Positions 32,585-41,344 of a stretch of DNA of 64,000 nucleotides are shown one piece after another. Under the pieces are notes generated by a model. That model had not been told where the DNA came from, did no database searches, and was given only the letters and a program-made list of their open reading frames with translations. Position 1 is the first letter of the stretch; every line of letters begins with the position of its first letter. The stretch comes from Halomonas halophila (GTDB taxonomy: Bacteria; Pseudomonadota; Gammaproteobacteria; Pseudomonadales; Halomonadaceae): contig NZ_CP129121.1 in assembly GCF_030406665.1 (NCBI RefSeq), positions 1,488,001 to 1,552,000 of the forward strand, given 5' to 3'. The translations under genes were made by a program, and so were the position numbers.

Positions 32585-34384
32585 ATGATGCCAAGGTTCG
32601 GCGTAAAAAATTTATTAGCAAGAAAACTTTCTGGCAAAATGTTAGTGAGTGAAGGAGTTCGGTATAAACTCTTCTCGCTTGCCATGCTTTCCGCGTGTTC
32701 GATGAGTACGACGTTGGTGCAGGCCAACGATGTGCCGTCGGTCATCAACGAGCGTCAGCCGACGATGACGCCGCCGGTACAGGACACCCTGGATCGGCAG
32801 CGACAGGGCGGGGCCGAGGTCAGCCTGCCCGGTGCCGCCGAGGCGGTAAGCCCCGAGACGCAGGTGCCGGTGGCCCGGGTGCAGATTCGCGGCGGCAGTG
32901 TCTTCGATCTCGAGACCCTGAGTGCCCCCCTTCAGCCGCTCGTCGGGCAACGCGTGGCGGTAAATCGTCTGGTCGAGGCCGTGGAGACGATCACGCGCCG
33001 CTACCAGGACGCTGGCTACCCCCTGTCCTACGCCTATCTGCCCAGCAACAACTTCCAGAGCGGTACCCTGACCGTCGTGGTGGTCGAGGGGTATATCGCC
33101 CGCACCGAGATCGCCGTGCAGGATACCGCCGTCGCCCAGCGAGTGCGGCGGCTGGCAGATCGGATGCGGGAGGAACGCCCGCTGACCCGTTCGACCTTCG
33201 AGCGCTATACGGCGCTGATCGAGCGCATCCCGGGCGCCAGCCTGGCGGTCAAGGCGCCGGTGCCGCGCACGCCGTCCGGTGCCACCACGCTGCGCGTGGA
33301 GCAGCGCGACAGCGACCGCGTCGACGCCGGCCTGACCCTCGGCGGCGGCGACAAGAACGATACCCAGGCGGTCGCGAACCTGGCCTTCCACAGCCATACC
33401 CCCTATGCGGAAACGCTCTCCTTCGCCTACCTGATGCCGGTCGACAACGACGATCGCTTCTATGCTGCCCAGTATCGTCAGGAGCTCGGTACCGACGGCC
33501 TGCGTCTCAATATGAGCGCCCAGCGCTTCGAGGGTGATGAGGAAGACCCGGTGCTGGTGGAAGGACGGCCCTACGAGGTGGCCCAGGAGAAGGAGCGCGA
33601 CCGCTTCCGCCTGGGGCTCGACTATCCGCTGCTGATGGAGCGCCGTCGGCGCTGGGACGTCGAGGTCAACGTCGAGCACCTCGACGAGACGGCCGACTAC
33701 CGCTATCGCTCGGATCAGGGGCCTGAATTGAGGGGGCGTCAGGACCTGCGCTACTCGACCCTCGAACTGGGCACCCACTATCGCCAGGGCAATGCCAGCC
33801 GTCGGCTGGAGGCCCGCGCCGAGCTGCGTCAGGGCATCGACATGGGCGGCAATCGCACCACCACCGAGATTCGCAACGTCGCCAATGGCGTGTCGGTGGC
33901 CGCCGATGGCCGGGAGGAACTCGAGTACACGCGGCTCGGTCTCCAGGGACGCTGGCTGGAGGCGCTGACGCCGAACTGGCGGCTGTCGATGCGCGTGGCC
34001 GGCTTCTGGTCGCAAGACGCGCTGCCGGCGCCGGAACGGGGTACCTATGGCGCCGGCCATTTCGCCCGCGCCTACGACGATGGCGAGGCCGAGGGCGAGC
34101 GCGGCTATGCCGGCGAGGTCGAGCTGCGCTACCGCCATGCGCTGGCGTCCGGCTGGGTCTCGCATCTGGAACCCTACCTGGCGGTGGACGGCGCCCATAC
34201 CGAGTTCAACGACAGCGACCTGGAGTACGACCTGGCCTCGGTGGCCACCGGGATCGAGCTGAGCAATAACCGCCTTTATCGCCTGGGCATCGAGTACGCC
34301 TACCCGATCGGCGATCGTCCCGCCGAGGACGCGTCTCGGGAAGGCCGGGTCAATGCCCGCCTGAGCTGGGACTTCGGCGGCTAG
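32585..34384 (+). CDS. TpsB-type outer-membrane transporter (ShlB/FhaC/HecB family)
   Basis: A 599-residue Omp85-superfamily protein. After an N-terminal signal-like stretch (about 22-48) come two POTRA domains (about 85-160 and 165-240; VQIRGGSVFDLETL and VVVVEGYIARTEI are typical). A 16-strand barrel follows to the C-terminus, ending in ARLSWDFGG. The loop-6 region reads GHFARAYDDGEAEGERGYAG, where classic transporters have 'VRGY...GDRGY', so the key arginine is kept. TpsB pores export large repeat-rich exoproteins. No canonical TpsA with a haemagglutinin domain is nearby; the preceding glycine-rich lipoprotein is the obvious candidate client. AGGGA precedes the ATG at 32585. Confidence 0.85.
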   Translation: MMPRFGVKNLLARKLSGKMLVSEGVRYKLFSLAMLSACSMSTTLVQANDVPSVINERQPTMTPPVQDTLDRQRQGGAEVSLPGAAEAVSPETQVPVARVQIRGGSVFDLETLSAPLQPLVGQRVAVNRLVEAVETITRRYQDAGYPLSYAYLPSNNFQSGTLTVVVVEGYIARTEIAVQDTAVAQRVRRLADRMREERPLTRSTFERYTALIERIPGASLAVKAPVPRTPSGATTLRVEQRDSDRVDAGLTLGGGDKNDTQAVANLAFHSHTPYAETLSFAYLMPVDNDDRFYAAQYRQELGTDGLRLNMSAQRFEGDEEDPVLVEGRPYEVAQEKERDRFRLGLDYPLLMERRRRWDVEVNVEHLDETADYRYRSDQGPELRGRQDLRYSTLELGTHYRQGNASRRLEARAELRQGIDMGGNRTTTEIRNVANGVSVAADGREELEYTRLGLQGRWLEALTPNWRLSMRVAGFWSQDALPAPERGTYGAGHFARAYDDGEAEGERGYAGEVELRYRHALASGWVSHLEPYLAVDGAHTEFNDSDLEYDLASVATGIELSNNRLYRLGIEYAYPIGDRPAEDASREGRVNARLSWDFGG

Positions 34385-34509
34385 CGCGCAGGGTGTCGAC
34401 GGTCTCGCCGCTCATGGGTGGGCGATCTCGTACAAAAGCCCGGCCTCGGTCGGTCGATCTCAAAAGAGCACGATGAAAAACGGCGTGAGACAACGCCGGC
34501 AGGAGCAGG

Positions 34510-34534
34510 GCCCCGGCGCGGGACTCGCCGGGGC
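34510..34534 (+). other. stem-loop in the leader of the Tad operon
   Basis: GCCCCGGCG (34510-34518) pairs with CGCCGGGGC (34526-34534), loop of 7. It lies 43 bp before the flp start, in a gap that otherwise shows no gene, and could end the TpsB transcript or shape the flp mRNA leader. Confidence 0.45.
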
Positions 34535-34576
34535 GGTGAAAAGAAAAGCAGGACTCAACCAAGCGGGGAAATTCTT

Positions 34577-34822
34577 ATGAAACGCTTCTCTCTCTCAAGT
34601 GTGTTCGGCAAGGCCCATGCCAATCTGGCGACTCGTCAACTCAATCGCCCCGTCTTTCGTCGACAGCGGGGGGCGACGGCAATTGAATATGCGATTATTG
34701 CGGCTGTTTTAGCTATTGCAATTTTTGCGGTATTTAGTGCTTCGGATGGTGGCTTCCAAACATTACTTGGAAATCTTTTTGACAGAGTGGAGAGTGCTTT
34801 AACAACTACGGAAGGTGGGTGA
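34577..34822 (+). CDS. flp: Flp-type (type IVb) pilin
   Basis: An 81-residue pilin precursor, the building block of Tad adherence fibres. The cleavage site is after Gly32 (RG|ATAIEYA): Glu37 and Tyr38 are the conserved +5/+6 pair of Flp pilins. A 20-residue hydrophobic helix follows and a short polar tail of about 30 residues ends the protein. The leader is unusually long (32 residues). The 3' half of the gene is much more AT-rich than its neighbours. It needs a TadV-type prepilin peptidase, which is not in this window. Confidence 0.9.
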   Translation: MKRFSLSSVFGKAHANLATRQLNRPVFRRQRGATAIEYAIIAAVLAIAIFAVFSASDGGFQTLLGNLFDRVESALTTTEGG

Positions 34823-34874
34823 CGTCTGAAAGCTATTTTGACTGCAATGAGAAAGCTTTTGGGATGGTTTAAAT
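34823..34874 (+). other. short AT-rich gap between flp and cpaB
   Basis: 52 bp containing AAAGCT and AGCTTT, which could form a weak stem. Such a spot often lowers transcription after an abundant pilin gene. Confidence 0.3.
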
Positions 34875-35834
34875 ATGTCGCCTAATTTACTCAAAGCCAT
34901 CGCCGCCTTATTGGTGGCGGTGGCCATTGGCCTGGCCTTTGCGGGCTGGCGGATGGCCAATGAGGTGCCGGAGACGGTGGTGACGGCGCCGGCGGTGACT
35001 CCCGCGGCGCCCGAGCCCACCGGCCATGAGGTACTGGCCGCGGCCCGCCCCCTGGCGGTGGGCACGCGGCTGGCGGCGCCCGGCGAGGGCCAGGCGCCGC
35101 TGCTTCGAACCATCGATTATCCCGAACCGCTGGACGAGAGCTTCGGCGCGCTGTCCGAGGTGGAGGGGCGGGTGCTGACCCGGCCCCTCGCCCAGGGCGA
35201 CGTGCTGAGGCCCTCGCACTTCGCCGCCGGCGGCCTGCTGGCCGAGGCCGTGCCGGCGGGCAAGCGGGGCATCGCCGTCAGCGTCGACGAGGTGATCGGC
35301 GGCGGCGGCTTCGTGGCGCCGGGGGATCGCGTCGACGTGTTCTTCTACGCCCAGGACAGCGGCGGCGAGCGCACGCGGCTGGCGCGCCGGGTACTGCGCG
35401 ATATCCAGGTGTTGAGCTTCGGAAGCGCCCTGCGCGGCCAGCCCCTGCCCGAGGGCGGCGAGGGCGGCCCCCAGCGCAGCGGGCGCACCGCGGTGCTGGC
35501 GCTGGACGAGGCCCAGGCCCCGCGGCTGCTGTTGGCCGAGGAGACCGGCCGGCTGCGGCTGGCGGTGATCGGCGCCGAGGAGCGTCGCGCCGCCCTGGAA
35601 CCCACCCTGCCCGAGGGCGGCGATGGCTGGCTGATGCCGGCGTCGCTCGAGGCCGCGAACGACGACGACGCCGAGCCGGACGACCTGGGCGAGCCCGTGG
35701 ACTTCGACAGCCTGATGGGGCGTGACGGCGAAGCGAGCCCGACGCCGGCCGCGCGGCCGGAACGCCGGAATGGCGGGCGCCGGGTCGTCCAGCAGGTCGG
35801 CGGCGAAGTGCGCAGCGTCAGCGTGGGCGGCTGA
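34875..35834 (+). CDS. cpaB: Flp pilus assembly protein CpaB/RcpC
   Basis: A 319-residue protein with one N-terminal membrane helix (about 7-24) and a periplasmic SAF/CpaB domain. RPLAVGTRLAAPGEG and the later GKRGIAVSVDEVIGGGGFVAPGDRVDVFFY (quoted in part) are typical. It is thought to stabilise the Tad secretin in the periplasm. The C-terminus is acidic, then arginine-rich. It is the second gene of the Tad operon, followed by rcpA after 44 bp. Confidence 0.88.
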   Translation: MSPNLLKAIAALLVAVAIGLAFAGWRMANEVPETVVTAPAVTPAAPEPTGHEVLAAARPLAVGTRLAAPGEGQAPLLRTIDYPEPLDESFGALSEVEGRVLTRPLAQGDVLRPSHFAAGGLLAEAVPAGKRGIAVSVDEVIGGGGFVAPGDRVDVFFYAQDSGGERTRLARRVLRDIQVLSFGSALRGQPLPEGGEGGPQRSGRTAVLALDEAQAPRLLLAEETGRLRLAVIGAEERRAALEPTLPEGGDGWLMPASLEAANDDDAEPDDLGEPVDFDSLMGRDGEASPTPAARPERRNGGRRVVQQVGGEVRSVSVGG

Positions 35835-35878
35835 GACGCCGCCGCGACCATTATTTCAAGCAGGATGCAGGGAACAGC

Positions 35879-37228
35879 ATGCAACGAGCGACGAGTCCTA
35901 CCTTCCGGCAGCCGCCGGCCCTTACGCGCGCCTGGCCGATGCTGGTGGCGATGTGGCTGGGCCTGATGGCCCTAGTGCTTTCCACGACGGCGTCGGCCCA
36001 GGACGGCGGGCGCACGCTGTCGCTGCTGGTCGGCGAGAACCAGCGGCTCGATTACGGCGCCAGCATCACGCGCACCGCGGTGGGACGTGGCGGCGTCGCC
36101 GACGTGCGGGTGGTGGGGGACCGCCAGCTGCTGGTGACCGGCATCGGCCCCGGGGCGACCACGCTGAGCGTGTGGTTGGCCGGGCGGCGCACGCCGCAGT
36201 CGATGACCCTCGAGGTGCAGCCGGCGGCGGCCCGGTCGCTGGAGGACGAGTATCGGGTCGAGGCCGGCGGCGAGCGCGGGCGGCTCTTCGGCCAGACGCG
36301 TTCGCTGGACCGTCATGACGAGGCCCTGCAGCGCTTCGGCGACGCCCCGCCGGTGGATGCGACCCGCCAGGTCGGGCCGGTGCAGATTCAGACCGATATC
36401 CGCGTCGTCGAGGTCAATCGCAGCCGGCTGCAGTCCTACGGCTTCTTCCTCGGGCGCAACAACGGCGGCAATACCCAGTACGCCGTCGGCCCCACCGGCA
36501 GCGGCAGCAGCTTCATCAACGACAACAGCCTGGTGGCGCCGCTGAGCGAGGGTTTCTCGATCATCAGCGGCGACAATGACGGCTACCTGGGGGCCATCAG
36601 CGCCCTGCGCAACAACGGCTTCGCCTATACCCTGGCCGAGCCCAGCCTGGTGACGCTGTCCGGGCAGAGCGCGTCCTTCCTGGCCGGCGGCGAGTTTCCC
36701 TTCCCCAGTAACAGCAGCGACGGCGACGTCTCGGTGGATTTCAAGGAGTTCGGCATCCGCCTGCAGCTGACGCCCACGGTGCTCGACGACGAACGGATCA
36801 TGCTCAAGGTGGCGCCGGAGGTCAGCGACCTGGACTTCAGCCGCTCCGTGCAGTCCAGCGGCATCGCCGTGCCCTCGCTGAGCGTGCGTCGCACCGATAC
36901 CACCGTGCAGCTCGGCGACGGCGAAAGCTTCATCATCAGCGGCCTGGTCAGCCAGTCCACCATGCAGAGCGTCGACAAGTTCCCCGGCCTGGGCGACATC
37001 CCGGTGCTGGGCGCCTTCTTCCGCTCGACCCGCTTCGAGCGCGAGGAAACGGAGCTGATCATGATCGTCACGCCGCATCTGGTCTCGCCGATCGCCGCCG
37101 GGGTCGAGCTCGACGGTCTGCCCGGCGAGGCGCTGGGGCGCTACGATCCGAGTTTCCTGGAGCTGCTGTTCGATCCCCAAGACGCCCGGGAGATCGAGCG
37201 ACTCGGCGATATCGGTTTTTCCCGCTAG
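35879..37228 (+). CDS. rcpA: Tad secretin RcpA/CpaC
   Basis: A 449-residue outer-membrane secretin. The signal peptide ends near residue 41 (...TTASAQ). It is followed by the pilus-formation N-terminal domain (about 45-115, LLVGENQRLDYGASITRTAV) and then the secretin domain (about 165-415). The late signature VPSLSVRRTDTTVQLGDGES...GLVSQ, followed by KFPGLGDIPVLGAFFRS, is classic. It forms the channel through which the Flp fibre leaves the cell. AGGGAA precedes the ATG. Only 8 bp separate it from tadA, so no tadZ/cpaE gene lies here. Confidence 0.93.
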   Translation: MQRATSPTFRQPPALTRAWPMLVAMWLGLMALVLSTTASAQDGGRTLSLLVGENQRLDYGASITRTAVGRGGVADVRVVGDRQLLVTGIGPGATTLSVWLAGRRTPQSMTLEVQPAAARSLEDEYRVEAGGERGRLFGQTRSLDRHDEALQRFGDAPPVDATRQVGPVQIQTDIRVVEVNRSRLQSYGFFLGRNNGGNTQYAVGPTGSGSSFINDNSLVAPLSEGFSIISGDNDGYLGAISALRNNGFAYTLAEPSLVTLSGQSASFLAGGEFPFPSNSSDGDVSVDFKEFGIRLQLTPTVLDDERIMLKVAPEVSDLDFSRSVQSSGIAVPSLSVRRTDTTVQLGDGESFIISGLVSQSTMQSVDKFPGLGDIPVLGAFFRSTRFEREETELIMIVTPHLVSPIAAGVELDGLPGEALGRYDPSFLELLFDPQDAREIERLGDIGFSR

Positions 37229-37236
37229 GAGGTGAT

Positions 37237-38487
37237 ATGGGGGCCTGGTCTTCGCTGACGCGACACAAGCCGACCCCGTCGCGGTCGGCGCCCGACCTGA
37301 CCGACGGGGCCCTGAAGGCGGCGCTGCATCGCGAGGTGATCGAGCGTCTGGAGGACGACGAGGCGCTGTTCAGCGACGAGCCCTCGGCGATGCTGGTGCG
37401 CATCGAGAGCCTGGTCCGGGACTACTTCGACCAGCGCGCCGAGCAGGTGCCGGTCGAGTCGCTGGAGGCGCTGGCCAGGGAAGTGCTCAACGAGGTCGCG
37501 GGCTTCGGCCCGTTGCAGCCGCTGCTGGGCGACGATGACATCTCCGACATCCTGATCAACGGGCCGCGCAACATCCTGGTGGAGCGCCAGGGGCGGCTGG
37601 AGAGCGTCGAGGAATGCTTCATCAACGATGCCCACGTGCTGCGGGTGGTGCGGCGGATGCTGGCCCCGCTCGGGCGACGGCTCGACGAATCCAGTCCGAT
37701 GGTCGACGCACGCCTGCCGGACGGCTCGCGGGTCAACGTGGTGATTCCGCCATTGGCCCTGGACGGGCCCTGCGTGTCGATCCGCAAGTTCCGTCGCGAG
37801 GCGCTCACGGCCGAGGCCCTGATCCAGGGCCGTGCGGTGACACCGGAGCTGATGGCCATGCTGCAGGAGTCGGTTGTCCAGCGTCGCAACATCCTGATCA
37901 GCGGGGCGACCGGCTCCGGCAAGACCACGCTGCTCAATATCCTCAGCCGTGACATTCCCGAGCATGAGCGGGTCGTGACCATCGAGGATGCCGCGGAACT
38001 TCAGCTTGGCAACAGCCATGTGGTGCGCCTCGAGACCCGCCCGCCCAACAGCGAGGGGGAGGGCGAGGTCTCGGCCCGCCAGCTGGTGCGCAATGCGCTG
38101 CGCATGCGCCCCGACCGGGTGATCCTCGGCGAGAGTCGCGGCGACGAGGCGCTGGACATGCTGCAGGCCATGAACACCGGCCACCTGGGCTCGATGAGCA
38201 CGGTGCACGCCAACTCCGCCCGGGATGCCCTGGTGCGCCTGCAGATGATGGTACGCCTGGCCGGCTTCGAGGGCAGCGACGGGCTGGTCAACCAGATCAT
38301 CGCCACGGCACTGGACCTGGTGGTGCATGTCACCCGGGACGGCGAGGGCCATCGCCATGTGGTCGAGGTCCAGCAGGTGAGGGGGCTCTCCGATGGCCGG
38401 GTCGAGCTGGCCCGGCTCTATCGTCACGAGGACCGCCGCCTGATCGACGCCGTCGACTGGCACAAGCATATCGAGGATGCCGCATGA
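37237..38487 (+). CDS. tadA: Tad pilus assembly ATPase TadA/CpaF
   Basis: A 416-residue hexameric secretion ATPase of the GspE/VirB11 superfamily that powers Flp assembly (and in some species retraction). Walker A is GATGSGKT at 223-230. Further marks are the N-terminal domain with DDDISDILINGPRNILVE, the Walker B region RPDRVILGESRGDEALDMLQ, and the arginine-rich STVHANS stretch typical of CpaF. It overlaps tadB by 4 bp. Cytoplasmic. Confidence 0.95.
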   Translation: MGAWSSLTRHKPTPSRSAPDLTDGALKAALHREVIERLEDDEALFSDEPSAMLVRIESLVRDYFDQRAEQVPVESLEALAREVLNEVAGFGPLQPLLGDDDISDILINGPRNILVERQGRLESVEECFINDAHVLRVVRRMLAPLGRRLDESSPMVDARLPDGSRVNVVIPPLALDGPCVSIRKFRREALTAEALIQGRAVTPELMAMLQESVVQRRNILISGATGSGKTTLLNILSRDIPEHERVVTIEDAAELQLGNSHVVRLETRPPNSEGEGEVSARQLVRNALRMRPDRVILGESRGDEALDMLQAMNTGHLGSMSTVHANSARDALVRLQMMVRLAGFEGSDGLVNQIIATALDLVVHVTRDGEGHRHVVEVQQVRGLSDGRVELARLYRHEDRRLIDAVDWHKHIEDAA

Positions 38488-39368
38488 ATGCCTGGCAACT
38501 CTGGGGCCTGACCATGGCGCTGCTGCTGGTGGCCGCCAGGCTGCTGTGGCGCAGCGCCAACCACGAGAGCGACAAGGTGCTGCGGGCCGACAAGCCCAGA
38601 CGACGCACCCGACGACGCCCGCCGTCCGAGTCGCTGATGCAGTGGCTGTTCGACTACCTGCTGGCCGCCGGCATTCATGCCACGCCCCGGGGGATAGCGA
38701 TCGTCGGCGGGCTGGTGCTGGTGGCGGTCGTGGTGGCGCTGATGCTGCTGTCTCATCTTGTCGGTGTGCTGCTGGTGCTGGGGTCGCTGGTGTTGATCAA
38801 CCTGATCCTGCGGGGGCGGGCGCAGCTCCTGCGCCGCCGTCTGCGCGCCCAGCTGCCAGGCTTCATGGAGCAGGTGGTGCGCGACCTGGGCACCGGTGCC
38901 ACCGTCGAGATCGCCTTTCGCCGCAACGGTGAGACTGCCACCGGCCTGCTGCGCGAGGCCACCGCGCGGGTCAATGTTCGCCGAGAGCTGGGCATGGAGC
39001 TCCACGAGGCGCTGCATCGCGAGGCACAGCTGCTCAAGCTGCAGGAGTTCGACCTGCTGGCCACGGCGGTGGAGGTTAATCAGGCCCATGGGGGCAGCCT
39101 GCGCGACATCCTGGGCAGCTTCGTCGAGCTGCTTCGTCAGCAGGAGAAGGGGCGTCGCGAGCTGCGGGCGCTTACCGGCGAGACCCGGGTCACGGCCTTC
39201 GTGCTGGCGGCGGTGCCGGTGGCGATGGCGGGGTTCATGTGGTTCAGCAACCCCGAGTTCCTGGCGCCGATGTTCGACAGTGCCGGCGGCCGCATGGGGC
39301 TGTGGGTGGCCGTCCTGCTGGAGGTGGGCGGCTGCGTGGCGCTGTGGCGGATGCTCAAGTCGATATAG
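38484..39368 (+). CDS. tadB: Tad inner-membrane platform protein TadB
   Basis: A 294-residue T2SF-domain protein with N-terminal helices (about 5-20 and 70-110), a cytoplasmic helical bundle (LPGFMEQVVRDLGTGATVE; EVNQAHGGSLRDILGSFVELLRQQEKGRRELRALTGETR, quoted in part) and C-terminal helices. It forms the pilus platform with TadC. It overlaps tadA, and tadC follows after 9 bp. Confidence 0.92.
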   Translation: MNAWQLWGLTMALLLVAARLLWRSANHESDKVLRADKPRRRTRRRPPSESLMQWLFDYLLAAGIHATPRGIAIVGGLVLVAVVVALMLLSHLVGVLLVLGSLVLINLILRGRAQLLRRRLRAQLPGFMEQVVRDLGTGATVEIAFRRNGETATGLLREATARVNVRRELGMELHEALHREAQLLKLQEFDLLATAVEVNQAHGGSLRDILGSFVELLRQQEKGRRELRALTGETRVTAFVLAAVPVAMAGFMWFSNPEFLAPMFDSAGGRMGLWVAVLLEVGGCVALWRMLKSI

Positions 39369-39377
39369 GAGAAGGCC

Positions 39378-40289
39378 ATGGTGTGGCTGATGACGAGTGC
39401 CTTGCTGGTGCTGGCGGCGGCCGGGATCTGCCTGTGGCTGGCCCGCGTCGGGCCGCGCGAGACGCCAGCGGCGGGGCCGAATCAGGGGGAAGGCGGCAGC
39501 CGACGCCAGCAGGTGGCGGCCATGGAGGCACGACTGATGGGCAGCGGGCGGATCATCTGGCGCCGGCAGACCCGCGGTCGCCCCTGGCTGGCGGAGCTGG
39601 CGCTGGTGCTGCGTCAGGCGGGCTTCATCGGCACTCGCGCCCAGCTTCACCTGCTGTTTTCCGTGGCGCTGGTGGTCTTCGGCGTGTTCAGCGGCGGCGT
39701 GCTCCACGCTCTTCAGGGTGGCAAGGCCTGGCTGCCGGCCATGACGACCGGTCTGGCCTTCGCCGCGCTGGCGGCCGTCGGTGCCTGGATCTGGCTGAAG
39801 CGTGTGCGCCGCCGCCGGGTGGTTCGGCTGAACGAAGAGGCCGACATGGTCATCCAGGTCACGCGCATGCTGTGGGAGTCCGGCATGACCCTGGAAGGCG
39901 TGCTGCGCGGCCTGATTCACAACCTCGATGAGACCTGTCCCGAAAGCGTGCGGGAGCTGCGGCTGATCCTGCTTCGCATCGAGGCGGGGCAGGCTCGCGA
40001 GGAGGTGCTCGAGGAGCAGTCGGTCCTCCAGGCCAGCGAGGGGCTCGAGGACCTGCTCAAGCTGCTGGCGCAGATATCGTCGTCCGGGGGCGGCGCACGG
40101 CGGGCGATGCTCGACCTGAGCCACCGGCTGCGCGACCGTCGCCGCATGCGCATCCAGGAAGCGGTATCGAGCCTGTCGGGCAAGATGTCGCTGGTGATGA
40201 TGGTGTTCCTGTTTCCGGCCTTGCTGATCGTGCTGGCCGGGCCGGCGGTGATCAACCTGGGCGGCATGCTCGGGAGTCTGGGAAATTGA
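39378..40289 (+). CDS. tadC: Tad inner-membrane platform protein TadC
   Basis: A 303-residue T2SF-domain protein, paralogous to TadB. One N-terminal helix (2-19), two central helices (about 92-135), the cytoplasmic bundle with NEEADMVIQVTRMLWESGMTLEGVLR and RRMRIQEAVSSLSGKMSLV, and a last hydrophobic segment (about 272-295). Partner of TadB in the inner-membrane platform. tadD follows after 10 bp. Confidence 0.92.
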   Translation: MVWLMTSALLVLAAAGICLWLARVGPRETPAAGPNQGEGGSRRQQVAAMEARLMGSGRIIWRRQTRGRPWLAELALVLRQAGFIGTRAQLHLLFSVALVVFGVFSGGVLHALQGGKAWLPAMTTGLAFAALAAVGAWIWLKRVRRRRVVRLNEEADMVIQVTRMLWESGMTLEGVLRGLIHNLDETCPESVRELRLILLRIEAGQAREEVLEEQSVLQASEGLEDLLKLLAQISSSGGGARRAMLDLSHRLRDRRRMRIQEAVSSLSGKMSLVMMVFLFPALLIVLAGPAVINLGGMLGSLGN

Positions 40290-40299
40290 GGGGCAATCC

Positions 40300-41007
40300 A
40301 TGATGACAAGACGCCTTCGAGCCGGACTGTCGGCGTGGGGCCTGGTGATGCTCGGCGGCTGTGCCGGCGGCGTGGAGCCAATGTCGATGATCGGGCTGGG
40401 GCAGCGCGACGAGGTGAAGGAAGTCACCGGCCCCTGCGGCGAACGCTACAGCGCCGATACCGGGCTGCGCATGGACATGATTCGCCAGCAGATGGAAGAC
40501 GGGCGCTCGCGCTCGGCCCTGGCGCATCTCGACGAAAGTGGCTTCGACTATGCCGAGGCCGCCCTGATGCGGGGCGATGCGCTGCGCGACGTGGGGCGGC
40601 GCGACCAATCGGATGCGGTCTACGAGACCCTGGCGGGTGGTTGTCTGGCGGCCGATGCCTTCCATGGTATGGCACGCAACGCGGTGGCGCGCGGTGATCG
40701 TGAGCAGGCGCTGGTGCTGATGCGCCAGGCGCGGGATGCTCGCCCGACCGACGCCGAAATCCGCAACGACCTGGGCTACCTGCTGATGCTGGAAGGCAAG
40801 CCGAAGCCGGCCCGGGAAGAGCTGCTGACCGCGCTGGAGCTGGGCGGCACCGGCCGGCGGGCCGCCTCCAACCTGGTGATGCTGATGATGCAGGAAGGAC
40901 GCGTGGTCGAGGCCGAACGGCTGGCCCGACGCTACGACCTGGATGACGAACTGGTGGCCCGCCTGCGCCGGCTGGCGACCGACGAGCGAGCCCGAGAACA
41001 TGGATAA
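40300..41007 (+). CDS. tadD: Tad pilotin-like TPR lipoprotein TadD
   Basis: A 235-residue lipoprotein with lipobox LGGC (Cys21) and four or so TPR-like helical pairs between about 55 and 215 (RPTDAEIRNDLGYLLMLEGKPKPAREEL is the clearest). TadD proteins are thought to guide secretin assembly at the outer membrane. The position after tadC is conventional. A short gap leads to the DUF3613 gene. Confidence 0.85.
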   Translation: MMTRRLRAGLSAWGLVMLGGCAGGVEPMSMIGLGQRDEVKEVTGPCGERYSADTGLRMDMIRQQMEDGRSRSALAHLDESGFDYAEAALMRGDALRDVGRRDQSDAVYETLAGGCLAADAFHGMARNAVARGDREQALVLMRQARDARPTDAEIRNDLGYLLMLEGKPKPAREELLTALELGGTGRRAASNLVMLMMQEGRVVEAERLARRYDLDDELVARLRRLATDERAREHG

Positions 41008-41029
41008 CGTCGAGCAAGGAGATCGCGGG

Positions 41030-41344
41030 ATGCCTATCAGCAGGATGATGAAGCGTATGCGGTGCCTGGGCGTCTGCGGGGTGATGCTGATCGCCTCTCC
41101 GCTGGCCTGGGCTCAGGGCGAGGCGCCCTCCTCGCAGGGCGCGATGCCGGTGGCGGACCACCGCAGCGCCGAGGTCGGCGAGCGCACCGAACGGCTGCTC
41201 GAGCTGCAGCGCAGCGGACGCATCGCCAGCCGGAACCGCCAATCGCTGTCCGGGGAAGTGCAGTCGCGGATCTATGAGCGCTACCTGCAGAGCTTCACCC
41301 ACGCGATTCCCGACGAGTACATCGACCTGAGCTTCGGTGAGTGA
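41030..41344 (+). CDS. DUF3613 protein of Tad loci
   Basis: A small exported protein of 104 residues. A signal peptide (about 1-27, ending PLAWAQ) is followed by a polar region with RTERLLELQRSGRIASRNRQSLSGE and YERYLQSFTHAIPD, the DUF3613 pattern found in Tad gene clusters of Pseudomonas and Burkholderia. Function unknown; probably periplasmic. The ATG at 41030 has AAGGAG nine bases upstream. An in-frame ATG at 41000 would overlap tadD. The stop overlaps the tadG start (TGATG). Confidence 0.8.
   Translation: MPISRMMKRMRCLGVCGVMLIASPLAWAQGEAPSSQGAMPVADHRSAEVGERTERLLELQRSGRIASRNRQSLSGEVQSRIYERYLQSFTHAIPDEYIDLSFGE

Noticed and set aside
34350..34562. Short minus-strand frame in the leader of the Tad operon
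   Set aside because: Overlaps the TpsB 3' end and the leader hairpin; no ribosome site and arginine-rich, random-looking text.
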